Shown here: piece by piece, positions 14,159-23,622 of the stretch
Layout of the letters: each line of letters starts with the position of its first letter
Numbering within the stretch: position 1 is the first letter of the stretch
Assembly: GCF_040137905.1 (NCBI RefSeq)
Contig: NZ_JBEFDG010000007.1
Span: forward strand, 1 to 32,447
DNA length: 32,447 nt
Reading direction: 5' to 3'
From: Corticimicrobacter sp040137905
Lineage (GTDB): Bacteria; Pseudomonadota; Gammaproteobacteria; Burkholderiales; Burkholderiaceae_B
Notes under the pieces: generated by a model
The model's input: only the letters and a program-made list of their open reading frames with translations
Told to the model about the DNA's origin: nothing
Databases searched by the model: none
Program-made: the position numbers and the translations under genes

Positions 14159-15775
14159 TTAATTGTTGCTGCCGAACACCCGGCCGCTGTGTTCGCGCAT
14201 GGCATGGAAGCGGATCTCGGGATAGCGTTCTTCGGCCACCCTCAACTGAGCATGCGAGGTGATCAGGAAAGCGGCCGCATCGACCACATCATAGGCGATA
14301 TGGGCAGCGTTGGCATCCATGAATTTGCGCAGTGCGCGGGGATCTTCGGCTGTGATCCAGCGTGCCATCGTGTAGCGCGAAGGCATCATCCGGGCATCGA
14401 CGCCGTACTCGGTCTTGAGCCGATGGGCGACGACTTCGAACTGCAACTGACCGACAGCACCCAGCAGCAGGGCACCGCCTGCTGCCTCGGGGCGAAAGAC
14501 CTGGATCGCGCCTTCCTCGCCGAGCTGGGCCAGGCCGTGGCGCAGCTGCTTGGTGCGCAGCGGATCCTTGACCTCGACTGCCTGGAACAGTTCGGGTGCA
14601 AAAAAAGGCAACCCTGTGTATTGCAGTGTTTCCCCCTCGGTCAGAGTGTCGCCCAATTGCAACACGCCATGGTTGGGGATGCCGATGATGTCGCCTGCGT
14701 AGGCTTCGTCGAGCAGGTCGCGTCGCTGCGACAGGAAAGACACCACGTTGTTGGGACGCATGTCCTTGCCGGTACGGCTGACCTTGATGCGCATGCCGCG
14801 CTCGAAGCGGCCGCTGCAGACGTGCACGAAGGCCACGCGGTCGCGGTGGGCCGGGTCCATGTTGGCCTGGATCTTGAAGACCACGCCGGTGAACTTGGCT
14901 TCGTCGGGCCTGACTTCGCGCTGCAGCGCCTGACGTGAGCCGGGAGACGGCGCAAAGTCGACCAGGGTGTCGAGCACTTCCTGTACGCCGAAGTTGTTGA
15001 TGGCCGAGCCGAAGAAAACAGGTGTCTGCTTGCCGGCGAGAAAGGCCTCATGGTCGAATGCGGGAGCCGCTTCGGACACCAGCTCGATCTCTTCGCGGGC
15101 CTTGTCGTAGTGTTCGTCGAAACGCCGGGCGATCTCGGGGTTGTCGAGGCCTGCAATCAGTTCGTCATCACCGGCACGGCGCTCTTCGCCCGGCTTGAAG
15201 ACGCGCATCTGATTGCGCCGGATGTCGAACACGCCACCGAACTTGCGACCCATGCCGATGGGCCAGGAGAATGGCACGGCATCCATGCCGAGGTGCGATT
15301 CGATTTCGGACAGCAGATCGAGCGGTTCCTGGACTTCGCGGTCGAATTTGTTGATGAAGGTAATGATGGGGGTATTGCGTGCACGGCAGACCTGCAGCAG
15401 GCGAATGGTCTGCGGCTCGATACCGTTGGCGGCATCGATCACCATCAGGGCAGCATCCACGGCAGTCAGTACGCGATAGGTATCTTCGGAGAAGTCCTGG
15501 TGCCCAGGGGTGTCGAGCAGGTTGATGACGCAGTCGCGGTATTCCATCTGCATGACCGACGAGGCCACCGAAATGCCGCGCTGCTTTTCGATCTCCATCC
15601 AGTCTGACGAGGCATGGCGCGAAGCCTTGCGTGCCTTGACGCTGCCGGCGATCTGGATGGCTCCTGCGAACAGCAGCAGCTTTTCCGTCAGCGTGGTCTT
15701 GCCCGCGTCAGGGTGGGAAATGATGGCGAAAGTCCTGCGTTTGGAGACTTCCTGCAGGAGCGCGTCATGTGACAT
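14159..15775 (-). CDS. prfC: Peptide chain release factor 3
   Basis: 538 aa GTPase that removes RF1/RF2 from the ribosome after termination. The translational-GTPase motifs are all present: P-loop SHPDAGKTT (about 20-28), switch I region EKQRGISV, DTPGHQDF (about 90) and NKFD (about 143). RF3-specific features include the opening KRRTFAIISHPDAGKTTLTEK and the C-terminal domain (EVVAHRLKTEYGVDA, then RWI). ATG at 15775. First gene of a minus-strand run of four. Length and end agree with the family. Confidence 0.97.
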   Translation of the reverse strand: MSHDALLQEVSKRRTFAIISHPDAGKTTLTEKLLLFAGAIQIAGSVKARKASRHASSDWMEIEKQRGISVASSVMQMEYRDCVINLLDTPGHQDFSEDTYRVLTAVDAALMVIDAANGIEPQTIRLLQVCRARNTPIITFINKFDREVQEPLDLLSEIESHLGMDAVPFSWPIGMGRKFGGVFDIRRNQMRVFKPGEERRAGDDELIAGLDNPEIARRFDEHYDKAREEIELVSEAAPAFDHEAFLAGKQTPVFFGSAINNFGVQEVLDTLVDFAPSPGSRQALQREVRPDEAKFTGVVFKIQANMDPAHRDRVAFVHVCSGRFERGMRIKVSRTGKDMRPNNVVSFLSQRRDLLDEAYAGDIIGIPNHGVLQLGDTLTEGETLQYTGLPFFAPELFQAVEVKDPLRTKQLRHGLAQLGEEGAIQVFRPEAAGGALLLGAVGQLQFEVVAHRLKTEYGVDARMMPSRYTMARWITAEDPRALRKFMDANAAHIAYDVVDAAAFLITSHAQLRVAEERYPEIRFHAMREHSGRVFGSNN

Positions 15776-15913
15776 GGATGGTGTTCTTTTAAGTGCGTGT
15801 TGATGGTGCTTAGCCTGCTATTTTCGCCGATATGGGCGCGGGAAACAAACGTGGCGCGTTGTGTCCGCACAAGCCAACTGCACATGGCCCTGCAGGGTGA
15901 AGATCGAGTCGCG

Positions 15914-16849
15914 CTATTGCAGGTTGCGGGATCCCTCAAGCCATCCCCAGGGAGGTTGCCGGAAGCGGGCTGCCAGGAAATCGATCAGGACCTGTACGCG
16001 TGTCGGACGCAGCCTGCCGGGCGGCGTGACGATGTACAGGGCAATCGGGTGCGCCTGCCAGTCCGGCAGGCAGGTTTGCAGGGTGCCCGTCTGCAGGTCT
16101 GTCCAGACCAGGAATTCGGGCAGCAGCGCCAGACCCAGGCCGCTGCGCAGGGCGGGCAGCAGTGCGTCGGCGTTGTTCACGCGCAGGGGCGCGGCCATGA
16201 CCTGGCTGAATTCGCCCTGCTGCGGGTGCGTGAACTGCCAGGTCCGACCACTGCGGGCATAGGCGTACTCCAGAGCCGGCAAGCTGGCCAGGTCGCGCGG
16301 ATGGCGGGGCTGCCCATGCCGGGCAAAGCAGTCGGGGGCACCGACCGGCAGGATGCGGACGGTACACAGGCGCAGCGCCAGCAGGCTGGAGTCATCGAGC
16401 GTCGAGATGCGCAATGCCAGGTCGTAGCCACCCGCCACGATATCGACCTGTTCGTCGCTGAAATTCACGTCCAGGCTGATGTCGGGATGGGCCTGCATGA
16501 AATCCGGCAGGGCCGGGGCCAGATGGGCAATGCCGAACGACATGGGGACGGCCAGCCTGATCTGTCCCCGCAGACTGCCGGATTGCTCCGTGATGTCCGC
16601 TTCGATGGCCTCGCCCTCCTGCAGCAGGCGGGCGGCGCGTTCCTGTGCAGCCTGCCCGCTGGCGGTGAGTGACAGTCGCCTCGAGGTACGCTGCAGCAGG
16701 TTGGTGTGCAGGCGCTGCTCCAGTCGGCTGACGGCTTTCGATACGGTGGCCTGGGACAGGCCCAATTCCGTGGCGGCACGCGCGAAGGAGCCGGTTTCCG
16801 CGACCTTGGCGAAGATGGCCCAGGCTTCCAGGTCTGGCAATTTTTTCAT
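15914..16849 (-). CDS. LysR-family transcriptional regulator
   Basis: 311 aa. Winged HTH at about residues 8-66: FAKVAETGSFARAATELGLS, then QATVSKAVSRLEQRL, the standard LysR N-terminus. It is followed by a type 2 periplasmic-binding-like effector domain (about 92-300). It resembles the CrgA/DsdC-like group of LysR regulators often divergent from redox or pirin-type genes. It faces the pirin gene across 98 bp, so pirin is its likely target. Effector unknown. Confidence 0.92.
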   Translation of the reverse strand: MKKLPDLEAWAIFAKVAETGSFARAATELGLSQATVSKAVSRLEQRLHTNLLQRTSRRLSLTASGQAAQERAARLLQEGEAIEADITEQSGSLRGQIRLAVPMSFGIAHLAPALPDFMQAHPDISLDVNFSDEQVDIVAGGYDLALRISTLDDSSLLALRLCTVRILPVGAPDCFARHGQPRHPRDLASLPALEYAYARSGRTWQFTHPQQGEFSQVMAAPLRVNNADALLPALRSGLGLALLPEFLVWTDLQTGTLQTCLPDWQAHPIALYIVTPPGRLRPTRVQVLIDFLAARFRQPPWGWLEGSRNLQ

Positions 16850-16947
16850 GTCAATAATCGAAATGATGGTTTTCCATTCATTCTATTTCATTGCTTCGGG
16901 TGGGTGCGTAAACTGGCTTCATCAATTCATTTCCAGGGAGCAGCATC
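16850..16947. promoter_or_regulatory. lysR/pirin divergent control region
   Basis: AT-rich 98-bp gap. A nested imperfect inverted repeat at 16860-16889 (GAAAT ... ATTTC outer arms, ATGG-TTTT-CCAT inner) fits the T-N11-A style of LysR sites and is the best operator candidate. The pirin ribosome-binding site CAGGGAG lies at 16933-16940. Confidence 0.4.
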
Positions 16948-17649
16948 ATGATCGAACGCAGACCTTTCGAATCGCTGGGACACGCCGACCACGGCTGGCT
17001 CAATGCCCGGCATCACTTTTCCTTTGCCAGCTATCACGATCCCGCCCGCATGGGATGGGGTGCGCTGCGCGTCTGGAACGACGATGAGATCGCTTCGCAG
17101 ACCGGCTTTCCGCCACATCCGCATGCCGATATGGAAATCATTACCTATGTCCGTACCGGTGCCATCTCCCACCAGGACAGCCTGGGCAACAAGGGGCGGA
17201 CGGCGGCAGGCGACGTGCAGGTGATGAGCGCTGGCACGGGCATCCGCCACGCCGAGTACAACCTGGAGTCGGAAACCACGACGCTGTTCCAGATCTGGAT
17301 ACTGCCTGACCAGAAGGGCGGTGCGCCGGGCTGGGGAACCAAGCCGTTTCCCCGGGGGGATCGCTCCGGCCGTTTCGTGTCGCTGGCCAGCGGCATGGTC
17401 GGTGATGTCGATGCCTTGCCGATCCGGGCCGATGCCCGTGTGTCCGGGGCGACGCTCAAGGCCGGGGAAAGCACGGTCTACCGACTGGGACGTGATCGTT
17501 TCGGCTACCTGGTTTCGGCCTCGGGGCGGGTCGAAGTCAACGGTGTGACGTTGCATGCCCGCGATGGTGCGGCACTGCGTGATGAGGATGAAATTCACAT
17601 TACGGCGCACGAAGATGCCGAACTGGTGCTGGTCGATACGGCACCTTGA
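16948..17649 (+). CDS. Pirin family protein (YhhW-like)
   Basis: 233 aa bicupin. The N-terminal cupin carries the metal site H57, H59 (PHPHADME), H101 and E103 (GIRHAEYN), all conserved. Pirins of this type can oxidise quercetin-like flavonols in vitro and some interact with metabolic enzymes; the natural role is uncertain. Other family marks: HPHADMEIITYV, GDVQVMSAGTGIRHAEYN, QIWILP. ATG 16948 with a good ribosome-binding site. Convergent with ogt across 34 bp. Confidence 0.95.
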   Translation: MIERRPFESLGHADHGWLNARHHFSFASYHDPARMGWGALRVWNDDEIASQTGFPPHPHADMEIITYVRTGAISHQDSLGNKGRTAAGDVQVMSAGTGIRHAEYNLESETTTLFQIWILPDQKGGAPGWGTKPFPRGDRSGRFVSLASGMVGDVDALPIRADARVSGATLKAGESTVYRLGRDRFGYLVSASGRVEVNGVTLHARDGAALRDEDEIHITAHEDAELVLVDTAP

Positions 17650-17656
17650 GCAGGCC

Positions 17657-17684
17657 GGGCCCCGTTGCCCACGAAACGGGACCC
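17657..17684. terminator. Hairpin between convergent pirin and ogt
   Basis: Stem GGGCCCCGTT (17657-17666) with AACGGGACCC (17675-17684), one mismatch, 8-nt loop. It fills the 34-bp convergent gap and touches the ogt stop. It lacks a T-run on either side, so it may only be a barrier to read-through or 3' decay. Confidence 0.4.
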
Positions 17685-18190
17685 TACATGCCAGGCCTCA
17701 GTGTTGCCTGCGGTAGGGCACCTTCGTGTGAAAGCAGGAAGCGCTTTGCCGGCAGGCCGCCGGCAAAGCCGGTCAGGCTGCCGTTGGTGCCGATGACCCG
17801 GTGGCAGGGCAGGACGATGGGCAAGGGATTGCGGCCATTGGCCGCACCGACGGCGCGTGCTGCGCGAGGGTGCCGGACGCGTTCGGCCAGCCCTGCATAA
17901 CTGAGTGTTTCACCATAGCCAATACTGGCCAGCGCCTGCCAGACAGTCATTTGGAAAGGCGTGCCCTGCGGTGCCAGAGGCAGATCGAAGATGCGGCGTT
18001 GGCCGGCAAAATATTCGCTCAACTGGCTCCGTGCCTGTTGCAGCACAGGATGATCCGGTTGCTCGCGCCAGGTGCCCGTGCGCGGATAAGGGTGCCGGGT
18101 CGAGGGAAACTCGATCAGGCACAGGCCGTGCCGGTTGGCGGCCAGCAGCAGCGGGCCGAGCGGGCTATCGATGTGGGTATGGGCGATCAT
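17684..18190 (-). CDS. ogt: Methylated-DNA-protein-cysteine methyltransferase
   Basis: 168 aa suicide enzyme transferring alkyl groups from O6-alkylguanine to its own cysteine. The active site PCHRVIG has C129. Upstream lie the DNA-binding helix-turn-helix (TPFQMTVWQALASIGYGETLSY, about 77-98) and RAVGAANGRNPLPIVLPCH; the arginine finger region RAARAVG is present. The ATG at 18190 overlaps the Ada-AlkA stop by 4 bp, so repair proteins are made together. It lacks the N-terminal Ada zinc domain, which is carried by the upstream gene instead. Confidence 0.94.
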   Translation of the reverse strand: MIAHTHIDSPLGPLLLAANRHGLCLIEFPSTRHPYPRTGTWREQPDHPVLQQARSQLSEYFAGQRRIFDLPLAPQGTPFQMTVWQALASIGYGETLSYAGLAERVRHPRAARAVGAANGRNPLPIVLPCHRVIGTNGSLTGFAGGLPAKRFLLSHEGALPQATLRPGM

Positions 18191-19716
18191 GCTGCACTCA
18201 GGCTGGGCGTGGGAGGTGTTTCCGAGGGAATGTGGGAGCGTGGTGCGCCGGCCGCCTGTTTCCACAGGTGCATGACGGCATAGGCACGCCAGGGACGCCA
18301 GCCCTGTGCCTGCTCCAGCAGAGCACGGGCGCTCAGGCGGGAGCCGTCTGTGGGCAAGGCTTTCTGCAACACCAGGTCTTCTGCAGGAAATGCGTCGGGA
18401 TGCCCCAGGGCCCGCAGCGCAATGTATTGCGCTGTCCAGGGCCCGATGCCGGGCAGGGCCTGCCAGCGGGCCACGAAATCGTCCAGTGTCCGGTCATGGC
18501 GAAAATCGACCCGGCCATCGAGGAGCGCCTGGGCCACGCCCTGCAGTGTGGCTGCACGTGTCCGGGGCAGGCCGATGCTTGTCAGGTCGGCGCTGGCCAG
18601 GGTGTCGGGAGTGGGGAACAGGCGCTCCAGTCCTTTTTCCGGTGCTGCGCCGACAGTCGGCCCATAGCGCTCCACCAGCCGGGTTGCCAGTGTGCGTGCG
18701 GCTGCCACGCTGATCTGCTGGCCCAGCACGGCACGAACCGCGACTTCAAAACCGTCCCAGCCGCCAGGCTGGCGCAGGCCGGGCCGTTGCTGCAGCAACG
18801 GCTGCAGGCGAGGGTCGGCCGCCAGTGTGTGATGGATGGCGGCTGGATCGGCGTCGAGGTCGAACATGCGGCGCAGGCGCGCAATGATATCGGGCAGTTG
18901 TGCGGGGGCCGCACCGTGTATTTCCAGCCGCAATGCCTGGCGGGTATCGGCAGGGGCCGATACCCGCAGCCAGCCTGGTGTGTCGGCGCAGCCGATCAGG
19001 CGGGCATAGCTGTCGGCCTCGATGTGCTCGACCCCGGGAATGGCGCGGGCCTGGAGAAAGTCCAGCATGGCAGCGAAATCGTAGGGTGGGCGATAGCCGA
19101 GCCGCAGCGTCAGTGTGCCACCCTCCACCCTGCCATGCTGGCGGCGCAACTGTCCCGGCGGCATCCGGTAGGCATCGCGGAATGCTGCATTGAAGCGCCG
19201 CAGACTCCCAAAGCCGCTGGCCAGGGCGACATCGGTCACGGGCAGGGTGGTTTCCGTCAGCAGTTGCTTGGCGAACAGCAGGCAGCGCGTCTGGTGCACG
19301 CGCAGCGGCGATGCGCCCAGTCGTTCGTGAAAGAGCCGGCGCAACTGTCGTTCGCCCAGGTTGACGCGTGTGGCGAGGGCACCGATATCGTGTTCAGACA
19401 GGAAGCCGCTTTCGACCAGTTTCAGGGCGCGCGCCAGTACGGTGTCGCCGCGCCGCCAACTGCCATCGCCGGGGGACAGTTCCGGGCGGCAGCGCAGGCA
19501 GGGGCGGAAACCGGCAGATTCAGCGGCGGCTGCACTGCCGTAGTAGCGGACATTCTCGGGGCGCGGTACCGGGGCGGGACAGACCGGCCGACAATAGATC
19601 CCGGTGCTGAGGACCGCCGTGAAAAACAGGCCGTCAAAGCGCGGATCACGGCTGAGACGCGCCTGTTCACACAGGGAAGGAGACAATGAGAGGGGGGCGG
19701 TGTCGGTGGGCTGCAT
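18187..19716 (-). CDS. Ada-AlkA fusion: adaptive-response regulator/DNA glycosylase
   Basis: 509 aa, two proteins fused. Residues about 20-90 are the Ada zinc domain: C42, C46, C73 and C76 (YCRPVCPAP and RPCLRCRPE) bind zinc and accept methyl from phosphotriesters. About 95-195 is an AraC-type helix-turn-helix pair (LALATRVNLGERQLRRLF-like, then VTDVALASGFGSLRRFNAAFRD). About 200-490 is an AlkA-type 3-methyladenine glycosylase with the helix-hairpin-helix LPGIGPWTAQY and catalytic D447 (PAED). Known family logic: methylation of the first cysteine turns the protein into an activator of repair genes. It is coupled to ogt, so methyl sensing, base excision and direct reversal come from one transcript. 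Confidence 0.93.
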   Translation of the reverse strand: MQPTDTAPLSLSPSLCEQARLSRDPRFDGLFFTAVLSTGIYCRPVCPAPVPRPENVRYYGSAAAAESAGFRPCLRCRPELSPGDGSWRRGDTVLARALKLVESGFLSEHDIGALATRVNLGERQLRRLFHERLGASPLRVHQTRCLLFAKQLLTETTLPVTDVALASGFGSLRRFNAAFRDAYRMPPGQLRRQHGRVEGGTLTLRLGYRPPYDFAAMLDFLQARAIPGVEHIEADSYARLIGCADTPGWLRVSAPADTRQALRLEIHGAAPAQLPDIIARLRRMFDLDADPAAIHHTLAADPRLQPLLQQRPGLRQPGGWDGFEVAVRAVLGQQISVAAARTLATRLVERYGPTVGAAPEKGLERLFPTPDTLASADLTSIGLPRTRAATLQGVAQALLDGRVDFRHDRTLDDFVARWQALPGIGPWTAQYIALRALGHPDAFPAEDLVLQKALPTDGSRLSARALLEQAQGWRPWRAYAVMHLWKQAAGAPRSHIPSETPPTPSLSAA

Positions 19717-19767
19717 GCGTGCAGATTAGCACCGTGCCCCTCGGGGCTGCTGGCCGTTTTCGGACTT

Positions 19768-20394
19768 CTATGTGCGTTTGAAAGAGGCCAGTGCCACGCC
19801 TGCGAGGACGAACATGCTGCCGAACGTGCGATTCATCCAGACGATGTGGCGCGGGCTGCGCAGCAGGGTCAGCACCCTGGCCGCCAGCAGGGCATACAGG
19901 CTCATGACCACCAGATCGGTGAAGGCCAGGGTCGCGGCGATGACGCCATACTGACCTGCCAGGGGCGCGCCTGGATTGAGGAACTGCGGCACGACCGCGA
20001 GCAGGAAAACGGTGCCCTTGGGGTTGCTGGCATTGATCAGGAAGCCGCGTGTGAAGAGTGTGCGGGCCGATGCGTCATGGGGCGAGACGGGGTCGTCGGC
20101 AATCGGGCCGGTAGGCCCCCTGATCTGCCTGATGCCCAGGTAGATCAGGTAGGCCACGCCCAGCCACTTGACGAGGCTGAAGGCAAGCTCCGATGTGGCC
20201 AGCAAGGCACCCAGCCCCAGACTGACAACGAGGATCTGCAGCATGATGCCCATGATCAGGCCCAGCGTATTCCAGAATGCCTTGCGAAAACCGTATTTGA
20301 GACCGCACGACATGGAACAGACGGCACCGGCACCGGGCGAGATGGAGATGGCCCATGCGGCCAGCATGAAGGTGAACCAGGTAGAGAGAGTCAT
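19768..20394 (-). CDS. LysE/RhtB-family amino-acid exporter
   Basis: 208 aa with about six hydrophobic segments. Family marks: the N-terminal FMLAAWAISISPGAGAVCSMSCGLKYGFRKA (Pro-Gly motif of LysE/RhtB), LGVAYLIYLGIRQIR, and FTRGFLINASNPKGTVFLLAVVPQF. These proteins export amino acids or homoserine lactone-like compounds from the cytoplasm; substrate is not predictable here. ATG 20394 gives the normal family length; codons upstream are open to 20466 but run through a strong hairpin. It lies downstream of the DEAD-box gene on the same strand, about 143 bp away. Confidence 0.9.
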   Translation of the reverse strand: MTLSTWFTFMLAAWAISISPGAGAVCSMSCGLKYGFRKAFWNTLGLIMGIMLQILVVSLGLGALLATSELAFSLVKWLGVAYLIYLGIRQIRGPTGPIADDPVSPHDASARTLFTRGFLINASNPKGTVFLLAVVPQFLNPGAPLAGQYGVIAATLAFTDLVVMSLYALLAARVLTLLRSPRHIVWMNRTFGSMFVLAGVALASFKRT

Positions 20395-20417
20395 GATTGG
20401 TGGGCGCATCAGGAAGA

Positions 20418-20454
20418 GCAGCCGATGGACAACGGTGTGTTGTCCATCGGCTGC
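20418..20454. repeat. Perfect 15-bp inverted repeat before rhtB-type gene
   Basis: GCAGCCGATGGACAA (20418-20432), 7-nt loop, TTGTCCATCGGCTGC (20440-20454), no mismatch. It sits 24 bp upstream of the exporter ATG. No T-run follows on either strand, so it is not a textbook terminator. It could be an operator, an mRNA stem that controls the exporter, or the 3' end structure of the helicase transcript. Confidence 0.7.
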
Positions 20455-20537
20455 GAGGCCAATCATTCTAGATCAGTTTTGACCGCATCGACGAGGCGGC
20501 CGCGATGACCGCCCGATCCTGGATTCAGGAGGGCGGC

Positions 20538-21983
<1,446 letters not shown>

Positions 21984-22132
21984 TCCGCCTGCAGTCCGTG
22001 CTTTGGACCGCTCCAATCCGGGGGAACGCGATAAGGAGAAAACGGGTCGGCATGCTGCCGAAACGATCGGGGCACCTTGAGGTGCCCGCTGCCGCATGCC
22101 GATTGGATAGGGCATGCGATGTGGCGATTGTA
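21984..22132 (-). promoter_or_regulatory. Hairpin-rich leader and promoter of rhlE-like gene
   Basis: A -10-like TACAAT (22127-22132, minus strand) would start RNA near 22120; its -35 is weak. The leader then holds three perfect inverted repeats: CGCATGCC/GGCATGCG (22093-22100 with 22111-22118), GGGCACC/GGTGCCC (22070-22087, 4-nt loop) and CGGCA/TGCCG (22048-22060). None has a T-run. Long structured leaders are common in cold-induced or autoregulated DEAD-box genes; that link is inference. Confidence 0.45.
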
Positions 22133-22179
22133 CATGCAGGGTCTGCACGTAAATGTGTCTTTTTGTCGCCAAGCCGTCC

Positions 22180-22206
22180 CAAGACAAAAGACGCCCCTTG
22201 GGGCGA
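22180..22206 (-). terminator. Rho-independent terminator of DUF2868-DUF3482 operon
   Basis: On the minus strand CGCCC-CAAG-GGGCG (22192-22205) is followed directly by TCTTTTGTC. It lies 22 bp after the GTPase stop and before the helicase promoter, separating the two units. Confidence 0.6.
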
Positions 22207-22227
22207 CGGCTGTCGCTGCTCAATGGT

Positions 22228-23622
22228 TCAGCCGATTTCCGGCGGATTGAGGTCCAGGGTCTGTGCCAGGGCGGTGATTGAGGCCTGGCGTTCGCTGTCC
22301 ACTGCGTAGTCCGGGCTCAGGCTGGACCATTCGGGATGGGCTCGCGCCGCTTCCAGGGGAGCAGGCAGCGGCCCTTCCTGCCATGTATCGCGTGTTGCCT
22401 GCGCCGCTGCGATGGGGGCGGTTGCGGCATGGCCGCGGTTTTCCAGTGCCTGTACCAGAGATTGCTGGCGCAAGGCCAGCAGCCGCAGGATGGCATCGTC
22501 CACGGTCAGTTCGCGGCTACCACGCAGACGGCCTGCCAGCCGTTTTCCCCAGGTCTCCGCGCCTTGCCACAGGCCACCGGCAGCAGCGCCCAGCATGGCG
22601 GCAGCCCCCAGGCTCAGTCCGGCAGTGAAGACATCGACGGCAGCGCCGGCCATGGCACCTGCCGCCATGCCTTTGCCGACACGGATGCCCATATGGCGCA
22701 ACGCCTGGGGATGAAACAGATCCATGTCCCAACGCCCCTCGATCAGCGGAAGCGGATGGGCTGCGTAGTCGGCAGGGCCGAAGCGATAGAGGGCCAGCAG
22801 TTCGCTGACGCAGTGCTGTTCACGTTGGCGCACCGTATCCTGCAACTGCTGGCTGGCGTGGCGTACGCTGGTTTCGTCCGGCGCGCAGCTCAGGCGCAAT
22901 GCAGCGGCATCGAGCAGCAGCTCGGCGATCAGACTGGCGGCTGTATCGTGACGGCGACGGCGTTGTGCCGCCAGGGTGTCCAGCCATCCCTGCAGCAGGT
23001 GGCTGTGCGCATCGAGGAGGGTAGCCAGCTTGCCGTACAACTGGACTTCGCCATCCAGCTCCGGTGCCACGGTGTCGAATTCAACCGTGACATGCAGTCC
23101 CAGCCGGGCCAGTGCCGTGCGCCAGGCCTGGCTGCGCTGACCCGGATCGTGCATGAAGTTGAGCACCGGCAGCAAGGGGCGGCCGGTGCCCTGCAGGATG
23201 GCCAGTTCGTCGCGATGCTTGCCGAGTACGGGGTCGCGGGCATCGATCACATAGAGAGCCGCATCGCTGTCGAGCAGTTGCCGAATGACACGGGCTTCCT
23301 GTTCGAAGCGCGTGTGCGCGCCTGGGGATGCCAGAAATTGCGTCAGCCGTGCCGGACCGTCGAGGCGCGCCTGAGGCGGGCAGAGCTGGTCCAGGTAATC
23401 GAGCAGGCCGATGCCGTCCTCCAGCCCTGGTGTGTCGGCCAGCACGATGCGGCCTGCCGGGCCGGCATCGAGCGTGACCTGTTGCACATGCCGGGTGGTG
23501 CCGGGCATGTCGGCCACTTCGCCGATGGATGGATCCCGGGTCAGGGTCCGCAACAGCGATGTCTTGCCGGTATTGGTGTGCCCGACGATGGCCAGCGTCA
23601 ATTTGGAAGTGGTCGCTGTCAT
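22228..23622 (-). CDS. DUF3482-domain GTPase
   Basis: 464 aa. N-terminal TrmE-Era-like small GTPase domain: G1 GHTNTGKTS (14-22), G2 Thr in PGTTRH (about 41-46), G3 DTPG (about 63-66) and G4-like NFMHD (about 154-158, in place of the canonical NKxD). The C-terminal half is DUF3482, with an Ala/Gly-rich hydrophobic stretch (KGMAAGAMAGAAVDVFTAGLSLGAAAMLGAAAGG) that may insert in or lie on the membrane. Coupled by a 4-bp ATGA overlap to the DUF2868 gene upstream; the two occur together in many proteobacteria. Their joint function is not known to me. Confidence 0.88.
   Translation of the reverse strand: MTATTSKLTLAIVGHTNTGKTSLLRTLTRDPSIGEVADMPGTTRHVQQVTLDAGPAGRIVLADTPGLEDGIGLLDYLDQLCPPQARLDGPARLTQFLASPGAHTRFEQEARVIRQLLDSDAALYVIDARDPVLGKHRDELAILQGTGRPLLPVLNFMHDPGQRSQAWRTALARLGLHVTVEFDTVAPELDGEVQLYGKLATLLDAHSHLLQGWLDTLAAQRRRRHDTAASLIAELLLDAAALRLSCAPDETSVRHASQQLQDTVRQREQHCVSELLALYRFGPADYAAHPLPLIEGRWDMDLFHPQALRHMGIRVGKGMAAGAMAGAAVDVFTAGLSLGAAAMLGAAAGGLWQGAETWGKRLAGRLRGSRELTVDDAILRLLALRQQSLVQALENRGHAATAPIAAAQATRDTWQEGPLPAPLEAARAHPEWSSLSPDYAVDSERQASITALAQTLDLNPPEIG

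Noticed and set aside
17905..19689. 594-aa plus-strand open frame
   Set aside because: Antisense to the Ada-AlkA fusion with intact motifs; composition is typical of a shadow frame.
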